The notes under the pieces are model-generated. The model saw only the letters and a program-made list of their open reading frames with translations, did no database searches and was not told the DNA's origin. A stretch of 64,000 nucleotides of DNA from Streptomyces sp. NRRL S-1022 (GTDB lineage Bacteria > Actinomycetota > Actinomycetes > Streptomycetales > Streptomycetaceae): assembly GCF_000720135.1 (NCBI RefSeq), contig NZ_JOIU01000008.1:248001-312000 (forward strand). The letters run 5' to 3'. Positions 42,853 to 50,380 of the stretch are shown in pieces; within the stretch, counting starts at the first letter, position 1; the number at the start of each line of letters is the position of its first letter. The position numbers were made by a program, and so were the translations under genes.

Positions 42853-44304
42853 TCACCCCGGCCACACGATCGACTGCACCTCGCTGTAGGCGTGCAGGGC
42901 GTACACCCCGACGTCCCGGCCGACCCCGCTCCTGCGGAACCCGCCGAACGGGGCCTCCATGTTGCGGCCGACCGTGTTGACGCCGACGCCCCCGGCCCGC
43001 AGCCGCCGCGCCACCCGGAAGGCCCGGGCGACGTCGCCGGACCAGACGTAGTCGACGAGCCCGTACTCGCAGTCGCCGGCGAGGGCCACCGCCTCGTCCT
43101 CCTCTTCGAACGGGATCACCGTCACCACGGGCCCGAAGATCTCCTCCCGGGCCACCCGCATGTCGTTCGTACCGTCGGCGAGCAGGGTGGGCGCGACGAA
43201 GAACCCCCGCTCCAGCGGCGGCCGGCCACCGCCCGTCACGACCACCGCGCCCTCCTTGCGCCCGAGTTCGACATACGACTCCACGCGCGCCCGGTGCTCG
43301 GCGGAGATCACCGGCCCCACCACCGTGTCCGGCTCCCGCGGGTCCCCCACCTTCAGCCGGCGCGCGTACCGGGCGAGTTGCTCGACCAGTCGCTCGTACA
43401 CCCCGCGCTGGGCCAGCACCCGGGTCGGTGCCGTGCAGATCTGCCCGCTGTAGAAGGAGAAGGTGGTGCCGATGCCCGCGACGGCCGAGTCCAGGTCGGC
43501 GTCGTCGAAGACGAGCGCGGCCCCCTTGCCGCCCAGCTCCATCAGCTGGCGTTTCATGTCCCGCCCGCACACCTCGGCGATGCGCCGCCCGACCGCCGTG
43601 GACCCGGTGAAGCTCACCATGTCGACGTCACCGGAGGCGACCACGGCCTCGCCCACCGCGACATCCCGCCCGGAGACGACGTTCACCACGCCCGGCGGCA
43701 CCCCGGCCGCCTGAAGCGCCTCGGCCATCCGGTACACGGACAGCGGATCCTGCGGGGCGGGCTTCACCACCACCGTGTTGCCCATGGCCAGCGCAGGCGC
43801 GATCTTGCCGGCCGGGTTGGCCCACGGATTGTTGTACGAGGTCACGCAGGTGACGACCCCGACGGGCTGCCGTACCGCCAGCGCCCCCAGCACGGCGGCC
43901 CGGCCCATCGGGCCGGCCTCGCTGACCTGCGGGGCGATCGCCCACTCGGCGGGCTCCACGCGCGCGTACCGGCGGAAGCGGGCCGCGGCCACCCCGACCT
44001 GCATCGCGCGGGCCGTCCCGGTGGTCGCGCCGGTCTCGGCCCGGGCCAGGTCGGCGTACGGCACCAGCCGCTCCCGGATGATCCCCGCGGCCCGCCCGAG
44101 CACCGCCGCCCGCTCCTCGGGCAGGGTCCGCGACCACGTCCCGAACGCCTCCCGGGCCGCCGCGCAGGCCGCCCGGGCCTGCTCCGGCGAGGCCTCCGGC
44201 GCCCAGCCGACGGTCTCCTCGGTGGCCGGGTCGGTCACCGGGTAGTGCCCGCCGTCCGGCGCCACCCACCGTCCGCCGACGAACAGCGGCTGCCCCTCGC
44301 TCAC
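42853..44304 (-). CDS. Aldehyde dehydrogenase
   Basis: GTG 44304 overlaps the upstream gene's TGA (GTGA); 483 residues. ALDH motifs are VTSYNNPWANPAGKIAPALA, VKPAPQDPLSVYRMAEAL, SFTGSTAVGRRIAE, MELGGKGA (general-base Glu) and FYSGQICTAPTRV (catalytic Cys), with EEIFGPVVTVIPFEEEDEA near the C-terminus. NAD(P)-dependent oxidation of an aldehyde. Last gene of the minus-strand operon starting at 47162, so it probably acts on an aldehyde released in this pathway. Confidence 0.9.
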   Translation of the reverse strand: MSEGQPLFVGGRWVAPDGGHYPVTDPATEETVGWAPEASPEQARAACAAAREAFGTWSRTLPEERAAVLGRAAGIIRERLVPYADLARAETGATTGTARAMQVGVAAARFRRYARVEPAEWAIAPQVSEAGPMGRAAVLGALAVRQPVGVVTCVTSYNNPWANPAGKIAPALAMGNTVVVKPAPQDPLSVYRMAEALQAAGVPPGVVNVVSGRDVAVGEAVVASGDVDMVSFTGSTAVGRRIAEVCGRDMKRQLMELGGKGAALVFDDADLDSAVAGIGTTFSFYSGQICTAPTRVLAQRGVYERLVEQLARYARRLKVGDPREPDTVVGPVISAEHRARVESYVELGRKEGAVVVTGGGRPPLERGFFVAPTLLADGTNDMRVAREEIFGPVVTVIPFEEEDEAVALAGDCEYGLVDYVWSGDVARAFRVARRLRAGGVGVNTVGRNMEAPFGGFRRSGVGRDVGVYALHAYSEVQSIVWPG

Positions 44305-46031
44305 CGGGTGCCCACCGTCCGCGTGTCCCGCCCGGACCGCAGCACCCTGCCCGGTACGGCCCCGGTCACCACGTCGTCGCGGATCGCCGCCACCCCGTTG
44401 ACCCACACGGCCCGCACCCCGAGCGCCCGGGAGTCCAGCCGGGGACTGTCCCCCGGCAGGTCGTGCACCAGCCGGGCCGGGCCGGCGTCGATCCGCTCCG
44501 GGTCGAACAGCACCAGGTCGGCGTGCCAGCCCTCCTGCACCCGTCCGCGCTCCCGCAGCCCGAACAGCCGCGCCGGGTCGTCGGTCAGCATCCGCACCGC
44601 CTGCTCCAGGCCGACCAGTTGCCGGCCGCGCAGACAGTCCCCGAGGAACCGGGTGGTGTACGGCGCCCCGCACATCCGGTCCAGGTGGGCGCCCGCGTCC
44701 GAGCCGCCGAGCAGGACGTCCTCGTGCTGCCAGGTCTCGGCGCGCAGCGCCCAGGAGGCCGGGTCGTTGTCGCTCGGCATGGGCCACAGCACGGTCCGCA
44801 GGCCGTCCTGGGCGCAGATCTCCACCAGGCAGGCGAACGGGTCCTGCCCGCGCTCCGCGGCGATGTCCCGCACGACCCGCCCGGTCAGGCCCCGGTTGGC
44901 CGCGCTGTAGGTGTCCCCGATGACGTACCGGCCGAAGTCCGTGAGCCGCCGGAAGACACCGGCCTCCTTCGACCGGGCCCGGCGCAGCAGTTCCTCCCGG
45001 ACGGCCGGGTCCCGCAGGCGGGCGATGCGCTCGGGCACGGGCAGCCCCAGGACCGGCCCCCAGCCCGGGATGAGGTTGAGGGCGCAGAAGGTGCCCAGCG
45101 ACATGTTCATCGGGGTCAGGATCGGCATGGTGAGCGCGACCACCCGGCCGCCGGCCTTCCGGGCCCGCTCGCTCGCGCTCAGCTGCCTCGGCACGCGGTC
45201 CGGCACGGCCGCGTCGATGGTGAGCACGTTCCAGTTCAGCGGCCGGCCGGCCGCCGCGCTCATCTCCACCAGCAGGTCGATCTCGTCGTCGTCGAACCGG
45301 TCCAGGCAGCCGGCGACGATCGCCTCGATCTGGGTGCCCTCGTGCTCGCCGACGGCGCGGGAGAGGGCCAGCAGCTCGGCCGGCCCCGCGTGCCGGGAGG
45401 CGACCGGCTGCCCGTCGCCGTCGGAGTGCGTACCGGACTGGGTGGTGGACAGCCCCCAGGCACCGGCGTCCATGGCCTCGTGCAACAGCCGGACCATCGC
45501 GTCGAGCTGTCCGGCCGTCGGCTGGCCGCCGATCGCCTCCGGTCCCATCACGTACCGCCGCAGCGCGCAGTGCCCCACCATGAACCCGGCGTTCACGGCG
45601 ATCCGCCCCTCCAGGGCGTCCAGGTACTCCCCGAAGGCGTGCCAGGTCCAGGGCGCCCCCTCCTCCAGCGCCACCAGGGACATCCCCTCCACCTTGGACA
45701 TCATCCGCCGGGTGTAGTCGGCGTCCTCGGGGCGGTCCGGGTGCAGCGGGGCCAGGGTGAACCCGCAGTTCCCGGCGGCCACGGTGGTCACCCCGTGGCC
45801 GAGGGAGGGCGTGGCGTACGGGTCCCAGAAGAGCTGGGCGTCGTAGTGGGTGTGCGGATCGACGAAGCCGGGGGTGAGGACCAGCCCGGTGGCGTCCTCG
45901 GTGGTGCGGGCCGCGTCCGTGATCCTTCCGACGGCGGCGATACGGCCGTCACGGATGCCGACGTCGGCGGTGCGGGCGGGCGCACCGGTGCCGTCCACGA
46001 CGGTGGCGCCCTTGACGAGGTGGTCCAGCAT
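44301..46031 (-). CDS. N-acyl-D-amino-acid deacylase-like amidohydrolase
   Basis: ATG 46031, 576 residues, 12 bases after the LLM gene. D-aminoacylase-type amidohydrolase: GFVDPHTHYDAQLFWDPYAT (HxH), FMVGHCALRRYVMG, then SDAGAHLDRMCGAPYTTRFL (catalytic Asp) and VNGVAAIRDDVVTGAVPGRV at the end. Such enzymes hydrolyse amide or cyclic amide bonds using zinc. In this operon the substrate may be an amide or lactam intermediate rather than a D-amino acid; this is inference. Confidence 0.8.
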   Translation of the reverse strand: MLDHLVKGATVVDGTGAPARTADVGIRDGRIAAVGRITDAARTTEDATGLVLTPGFVDPHTHYDAQLFWDPYATPSLGHGVTTVAAGNCGFTLAPLHPDRPEDADYTRRMMSKVEGMSLVALEEGAPWTWHAFGEYLDALEGRIAVNAGFMVGHCALRRYVMGPEAIGGQPTAGQLDAMVRLLHEAMDAGAWGLSTTQSGTHSDGDGQPVASRHAGPAELLALSRAVGEHEGTQIEAIVAGCLDRFDDDEIDLLVEMSAAAGRPLNWNVLTIDAAVPDRVPRQLSASERARKAGGRVVALTMPILTPMNMSLGTFCALNLIPGWGPVLGLPVPERIARLRDPAVREELLRRARSKEAGVFRRLTDFGRYVIGDTYSAANRGLTGRVVRDIAAERGQDPFACLVEICAQDGLRTVLWPMPSDNDPASWALRAETWQHEDVLLGGSDAGAHLDRMCGAPYTTRFLGDCLRGRQLVGLEQAVRMLTDDPARLFGLRERGRVQEGWHADLVLFDPERIDAGPARLVHDLPGDSPRLDSRALGVRAVWVNGVAAIRDDVVTGAVPGRVLRSGRDTRTVGTR

Positions 46032-46043
46032 GCCGGGCCCCCC

Positions 46044-47162
46044 TTACACAGCCTGCCGGAACCGGGTGGTCCGGTGCACCGGGTCCGTGTCGATCTTCGG
46101 GATCACGTGCTCGCCGATGAGCCGGATCGTCCGCAGCGTCTCCTCCTTCGGCACCCCCACCGGCAGCCCGAAGCTCAGCTGGTCGGCCCCGGCCTGCTCC
46201 CACCGCTTGCACTGGCGCAGCACCTCGTCCGGGTCCCCGCAGATCAGCAGCTCCTCCTCGATCAGCAGCTCCACGAACTCGGGGGTGTACGGGGGCAGCG
46301 TCTCGGGCCACACCGGGAAGCCCTCGGGGCGCGGGAAGGTGTCGTGGTACCGGAAGACGAGGGAGGGCAGGTAGTGCAGGCCGCCGCGCACGGCGGTCTC
46401 GATCGCCTCCGCGTGGGTGGGCGCGCAGATGGCGGTCGTCGTGACCATCACGTTGTCGTTGACGAAGTCCCCCACCGGCTCCGCGTCCACGATCGCCGTC
46501 TTGTACTGCTCCAGCACCCATTCCATGTCGGAGACCTTCTGGATGCTGAAGCCGAGCACGCCGAGGCCCTTCTTCGCGGCCATGGCGTACGACGGCGGGG
46601 ACCCGGCCGCGTACCACATCGCCGGGTGCGAGGCGCCGTACGGCTTCGGCAGGACCTTGCGCGGCGGCAGCTGCCAGTGCTTGCCCTGGAAGCCGGCGTA
46701 CTCGTCCTGGAGCCACATCTTGGGGAACTCGGCGATGGTCTCCTCCCAGATCTCCTTCGTGAAGTTCATGTCGGTGACTCCCGGTATGAACCCGAGGATC
46801 TCGTGCGAGCCGGCGCCGCGTCCGCTGCCGAACTCGAAGCGGCCCTCGCTGAGGTGGTCGAGCATGGCGACCTTCTCGGCGACCTTCACCGGGTGGTTGA
46901 CCTGGGCGAGCGGGTTGAAGATCCCGGAGCCGAGGTGGATGCGCTCGGTGGCGTGCGCCAGATAGCCCAGGAACACGTCGTTGGCGGACAGGTGCGAGTA
47001 CTCCTCCAGGAAGTGGTGCTCGGAGGCCCAGGCGTACTTGAAGCCTGACTTGTCCGCCTGGATGACGTACTCGGTCTCCTCCATCAGCGCCTTGTGCTCG
47101 GCCAGCGGGTCGGTCTCGGCGCGCTTGCCCACGTATCCCTGTACGAAGAGCCCGAATTCCAC
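46044..47162 (-). CDS. LLM-class flavin-dependent oxidoreductase (bacterial luciferase-like)
   Basis: ATG 47162, 372 residues. Luciferase-like features: MEFGLFVQGYVGKRAETDPL, KSGFKYAWASEHHFLEEYSH (the EHHF typical of group members), LGSGIFNPLAQVNHPVKVAE, GRFEFGSGRGAGSHE. Probably a monooxygenase using reduced flavin or F420. It starts a three-gene operon (46044, 44301, 42853) whose promoter region has two palindromes at 47186 and 47250. Confidence 0.85.
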   Translation of the reverse strand: MEFGLFVQGYVGKRAETDPLAEHKALMEETEYVIQADKSGFKYAWASEHHFLEEYSHLSANDVFLGYLAHATERIHLGSGIFNPLAQVNHPVKVAEKVAMLDHLSEGRFEFGSGRGAGSHEILGFIPGVTDMNFTKEIWEETIAEFPKMWLQDEYAGFQGKHWQLPPRKVLPKPYGASHPAMWYAAGSPPSYAMAAKKGLGVLGFSIQKVSDMEWVLEQYKTAIVDAEPVGDFVNDNVMVTTTAICAPTHAEAIETAVRGGLHYLPSLVFRYHDTFPRPEGFPVWPETLPPYTPEFVELLIEEELLICGDPDEVLRQCKRWEQAGADQLSFGLPVGVPKEETLRTIRLIGEHVIPKIDTDPVHRTTRFRQAV

Positions 47163-47185
47163 GGCGGTTCACCGTCCTCACCGTA

Positions 47186-47200
47186 TCTGACGATCCGTCA
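47186..47200. promoter_or_regulatory. Operator-like palindrome, site 2 (CTGACGATCCGTCAG)
   Basis: Perfect CTGAC/GTCAG arms, 24 bases upstream of the LLM gene start at 47162. Confidence 0.75.
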
Positions 47201-47249
47201 GTTGTGTGTGTCGGCCGACTGTCGCACCGGCCGCCGCGACCGTCAATAG

Positions 47250-47264
47250 CCGACGGACCGTCAG
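47250..47264. promoter_or_regulatory. Operator-like palindrome, site 3 (CCGACGGACCGTCAG)
   Basis: One mismatch to the arms; overlaps the stop codon of the upstream SDR gene and lies 88 bases before the LLM start. Centre-to-centre distance to site 2 is 64 bases. Confidence 0.65.
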
Positions 47265-48031
47265 ATGACGCCGACGCCCGCCAGCCAGCCGCCGTCGATC
47301 ACGAACGGCTGCCCGGTGATGTACGAGGAGTCGTCCGAGGTGAGGAAGAGGGCGAGCCGCGCCACCTCCTCCGGCCGGCCGATCCGGCCGAGCGGCACGA
47401 GCCTGCGGTACAGCTCGTCCAGGGCCCGGCTCATCTCCTCGGGGTCGGCGTCCGGGTCCAGCCGGGCCGGGTTCGCCATCGCGGTGTCGACGGCGCCCGG
47501 ACAGATGGCGTTGACCCGGATCCGCCGGCCCGCCAGCTCCAGCGCGGCCACCCGGGTCAGCCCGAGCACCGCGTGCTTGGTGGCGGCGTACGTGCCCACC
47601 GCCGCCATGCCGGTCAGGGCCGTGTAGGAGGCGGTGTTCACGATCGTGCCCCCGTCGGCCATCTCCGGTGCCACCGCCTTCATCCCCAGGAAGCAGCCGA
47701 CCTGGTTGACCTGCACGACCTGCATGAACTCGTCCAGCGGGGTGTCCACCAGGGCGTTGAAGCGCAGGATGCCCGCGTTGTTGACCAGCCCGTCGATCCG
47801 CCCGTACGCCTCCTTGACGGCCCCGACGGCCTCCCGCCAGCCGTCCTCCGTGCCCACGTCCAGGTGGACGTACAGCGCCCCTATCTCCTTGGCGAGCGCC
47901 TCCCCGCGGTCGTCCAGCACATCGGTGACGGCCACCCGCGCGCCCTCCGCCCGGAACAGCCGCGCCTCCTGCTCGCCCTGACCGCGCGCCGCCCCGGTGA
48001 CGAGGACGACCCGCCCGTCCAGCTTGCCCAT
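47261..48031 (-). CDS. Short-chain dehydrogenase/reductase (SDR)
   Basis: ATG 48031, 256 residues. The nucleotide motif VLVTGAARGQGEQEARLFRA is followed by LVNNAGILRFNALVDTPLDE (NNAG), IVNTASYTALTG (Ser) and the catalytic YAATK, then VNAICPGAVDTAM. Similar to steroid/alcohol dehydrogenases of actinobacterial catabolic clusters. Third gene of the minus-strand operon from 50190. Confidence 0.9.
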   Translation of the reverse strand: MGKLDGRVVLVTGAARGQGEQEARLFRAEGARVAVTDVLDDRGEALAKEIGALYVHLDVGTEDGWREAVGAVKEAYGRIDGLVNNAGILRFNALVDTPLDEFMQVVQVNQVGCFLGMKAVAPEMADGGTIVNTASYTALTGMAAVGTYAATKHAVLGLTRVAALELAGRRIRVNAICPGAVDTAMANPARLDPDADPEEMSRALDELYRRLVPLGRIGRPEEVARLALFLTSDDSSYITGQPFVIDGGWLAGVGVI

Positions 48032-48040
48032 ACCGTCTCC

Positions 48041-48967
48041 TCAGTCCAGCCGGGGCGCGACCTCCGCCCCGAAACAGCGGATCTGCTCGATGAGTTCGGC
48101 CCGGCTCCGGCTGCGGAACCGCACCTGGATCTGGTCCACGCCCATCGCGCGGTACGCCCGCAGCGACGCGGCGATCTCCTCCGGTGCCCCGGCGAGCGTG
48201 CGCCGCCCCACGTCCCAGCCGGGCCGGCCGACGTACAGCGGTTCGGTGAGGGCGCCGACGGTGTACGGCCCGGCGAGCCCGGCCTCCTCGCGCAGCCGCC
48301 GGATCCGGGCGATCCGCCCCGGCAGCCGGTCGCGCGGGTCCCCCTGCGGGAGCCAGCCGTCGCCCTTCAGCGCGGCCCGGCGGACGGCGGCCGGCGAGGA
48401 GCCGCCGACCCAGAACGGCACGTGCGGCTGGGCGGGCCGGGGCCGCTGCCCCAGGCCGGCGAAGTCGTAGTGCTTTCCGTGGTGCTCGGGGAACTCGTCG
48501 GGCCCCAGGGCGGCGCGCAGCGCGTCCATCGCCTCGTCCAGCACGGCCCCGCGCCGCTCGAAGTCCACCCGGAGGGCCTCGAACTCCTCCCGTACGTGCC
48601 CGGCCCCGACCCCGAGGAGCAGCCGCCCGCCGGAGAGGTGGTCGAGGGTGGCGTACTGCTTGGCGGTCAGGAGCGGGTGCCGGAGCCCGACGACGGCCAC
48701 GTGGCTGAGCAGCCGCACCCGCTCGGTGACGGCGGCGAGGTGGGCGAGGGTGGCCACGGGGTCGTACCAGACGGTGCTCATGGCCGGGGCGAGGCGGCGC
48801 GGGACGGCCACGTGGTCGCAGCAGGCGACGTACGCGAACCCCGCCGCGTCGGCCGCCCGCGCCACGGCGACCAGGTCCTGCGGCCCGGCCGCGGTCTCCC
48901 ACGGCTCGGTGTAGAGGGTGCTCTGCGACTGCACGGGCAGCTGGATGCCGTACGCCAGGGCACTCAC
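48041..48967 (-). CDS. LLM-class F420-dependent oxidoreductase (TIGR03619-like)
   Basis: GTG 48967 overlaps the amidohydrolase stop (GTGA); 308 residues. YGIQLPVQSQSTLYTEPWET, AADAAGFAYVACCDHVAVPR, LLSHVAVVGLRHPLLTAKQY, TLDHLSGGRLLLGVGAGHVR and VGGSSPAAVRRAALKGDGWL fit the F420-using LLM subgroup. Probably catalyses a hydride transfer in the same pathway as the neighbouring amidohydrolase and SDR. Confidence 0.85.
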   Translation of the reverse strand: MSALAYGIQLPVQSQSTLYTEPWETAAGPQDLVAVARAADAAGFAYVACCDHVAVPRRLAPAMSTVWYDPVATLAHLAAVTERVRLLSHVAVVGLRHPLLTAKQYATLDHLSGGRLLLGVGAGHVREEFEALRVDFERRGAVLDEAMDALRAALGPDEFPEHHGKHYDFAGLGQRPRPAQPHVPFWVGGSSPAAVRRAALKGDGWLPQGDPRDRLPGRIARIRRLREEAGLAGPYTVGALTEPLYVGRPGWDVGRRTLAGAPEEIAASLRAYRAMGVDQIQVRFRSRSRAELIEQIRCFGAEVAPRLD

Positions 48968-50190
48968 CCCCGCCACAGCCCCTCCGGGGTGAGCCCGAGC
49001 AGCTCGATGGCGTTGCCCCGGACGATCCGCTCGACCACGCCGGCCGGCAGATGTCCCATCTGGGCCTCGCCGACCTCGCGGGACTTCGGCCAGGTCGAGT
49101 CGGAGTGCGGGTAGTCCGTCTCGTACAGGACGTTGCCGACCCCGATGGCGTCGAGGTTCCTCAGCCCGAACGCGTCGTCGAAGAAGCAGCCGAACACGTG
49201 CCCGGCGAACAGCTCGGACGGCGGCCGGCGCACCTTGTCGGCGACCCCGCCCCACCCGCGGTTCTCCTCCCAGACCACGTCGGCGCGCTCAAGGATGTAC
49301 GGGATCCAGCCGATCTGCCCCTCCGCGTACATGACCCGGAGGTTCGGGAAGCGCTCGAACTTGCCGCTCATCAGCCAGTCGACCATCGAGAAGCAGCAGT
49401 TGGCGAAGGTGATCGTGGACCCGACGGCGGGCGGCGCGTCGGCGGAGGTGGACGGCATCCGGCTCGACGAGCCGATGTGCATGGCGACGACGGTGCCGGT
49501 CTCGTCGCAGGCGGCGAGGAAGGGGTCCCAGTCGTCGGTGTGCACGGACGGCAGGCCCAGGTGCGGGGGTATCTCGGAGAAGGCGACGGCCCGGACGCCC
49601 CGTGCGGCGTTGCGCCGCACCTCCCGCGCGGCCAGTTCCGCGTCCCACAGGGGGACGAGCGTGAGCGGCACCAGCCGCCCGTGCGCCCCGGGCCCGCACC
49701 ACTCCTCCACCATCCAGTCGTTGTAGGCGCGCACGCACAGCAGGGCCAGCTCCTTGTCGGCGGCCTCGGTGAAGGTCTGCCCGCAGAAGCGGGGGAAGGT
49801 GGGGAAGCAGACGGCGGACTGCACGTGGTTGACGTCCATGTCGGCGAGCCGGGCGGGCACGTCGTACGATCCCGGCCGCATCTGCTCGTACGTGATCACC
49901 TCCAGCCTGACCTCGTCCCTGGCGCACCCGACGGCGGTGTCCAGGCGGGTGAGCGGCCGGTGCAGGTCCTCGTACACCCACCAGTCGCCGAGCGGCCCCT
50001 CGTCGGAGCCCGGGGTGCCCATGACGGGCTTGAACCGCCCGCCCAGGAAGCTCATCTCCTTCAGCGGGGCGCGCACGATCCGGGGGCCGGCCTCCCGGTA
50101 CTTCCTCGGCAGGCGGTCCTGCCACACGCCGGCGGGCTCGACGGTGTGGTCGTCGACGGAGATGATCAGCGGGAACTGTGTGGTCTCCAT
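48964..50190 (-). CDS. Amidohydrolase family 2 protein (ACMSD/LigJ-like TIM barrel)
   Basis: ATG 50190 (METTQFPLIIS); a GTG three codons upstream is possible. 408 residues. The opening ISVDDHTVEPAGVWQDRLPR is typical of the amidohydrolase_2 group common in actinobacterial aromatic/steroid clusters. VVAMHIGSSSRMPST supplies a central histidine and LYETDYPHSDSTWPKSREV the catalytic Asp-His region. Members act as hydrolases or decarboxylases. First gene of an operon with the LLM and SDR genes; palindrome site 4 lies 22 bases upstream. Confidence 0.85.
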   Translation of the reverse strand: METTQFPLIISVDDHTVEPAGVWQDRLPRKYREAGPRIVRAPLKEMSFLGGRFKPVMGTPGSDEGPLGDWWVYEDLHRPLTRLDTAVGCARDEVRLEVITYEQMRPGSYDVPARLADMDVNHVQSAVCFPTFPRFCGQTFTEAADKELALLCVRAYNDWMVEEWCGPGAHGRLVPLTLVPLWDAELAAREVRRNAARGVRAVAFSEIPPHLGLPSVHTDDWDPFLAACDETGTVVAMHIGSSSRMPSTSADAPPAVGSTITFANCCFSMVDWLMSGKFERFPNLRVMYAEGQIGWIPYILERADVVWEENRGWGGVADKVRRPPSELFAGHVFGCFFDDAFGLRNLDAIGVGNVLYETDYPHSDSTWPKSREVGEAQMGHLPAGVVERIVRGNAIELLGLTPEGLWRG

Positions 50191-50211
50191 AGCGTGCACC
50201 GTAGCGCCGAT

Positions 50212-50226
50212 CTGACGGTCCGTCAG
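50212..50226. promoter_or_regulatory. Operator-like palindrome, site 4 (CTGACGGTCCGTCAG)
   Basis: The best copy, with seven-base arms CTGACGG and CCGTCAG, 22 bases upstream of the amidohydrolase ATG and in the intergenic region shared with afsR (start 50381). Confidence 0.8.
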
Positions 50227-50380
50227 CTATCGGTGTCCGGCGGCCGGCATGCGGAGAGGTTGTGAGGGCTTCGTGCACCCAGGTGCGGCCCTCTGTGATC
50301 GGCGTCTCCCACGGCTGACGCAACCGCCCGTTACAAGGCAAACTGACGGGGTTGTTCGTGATGCCGAGGGGGGCGAACGC

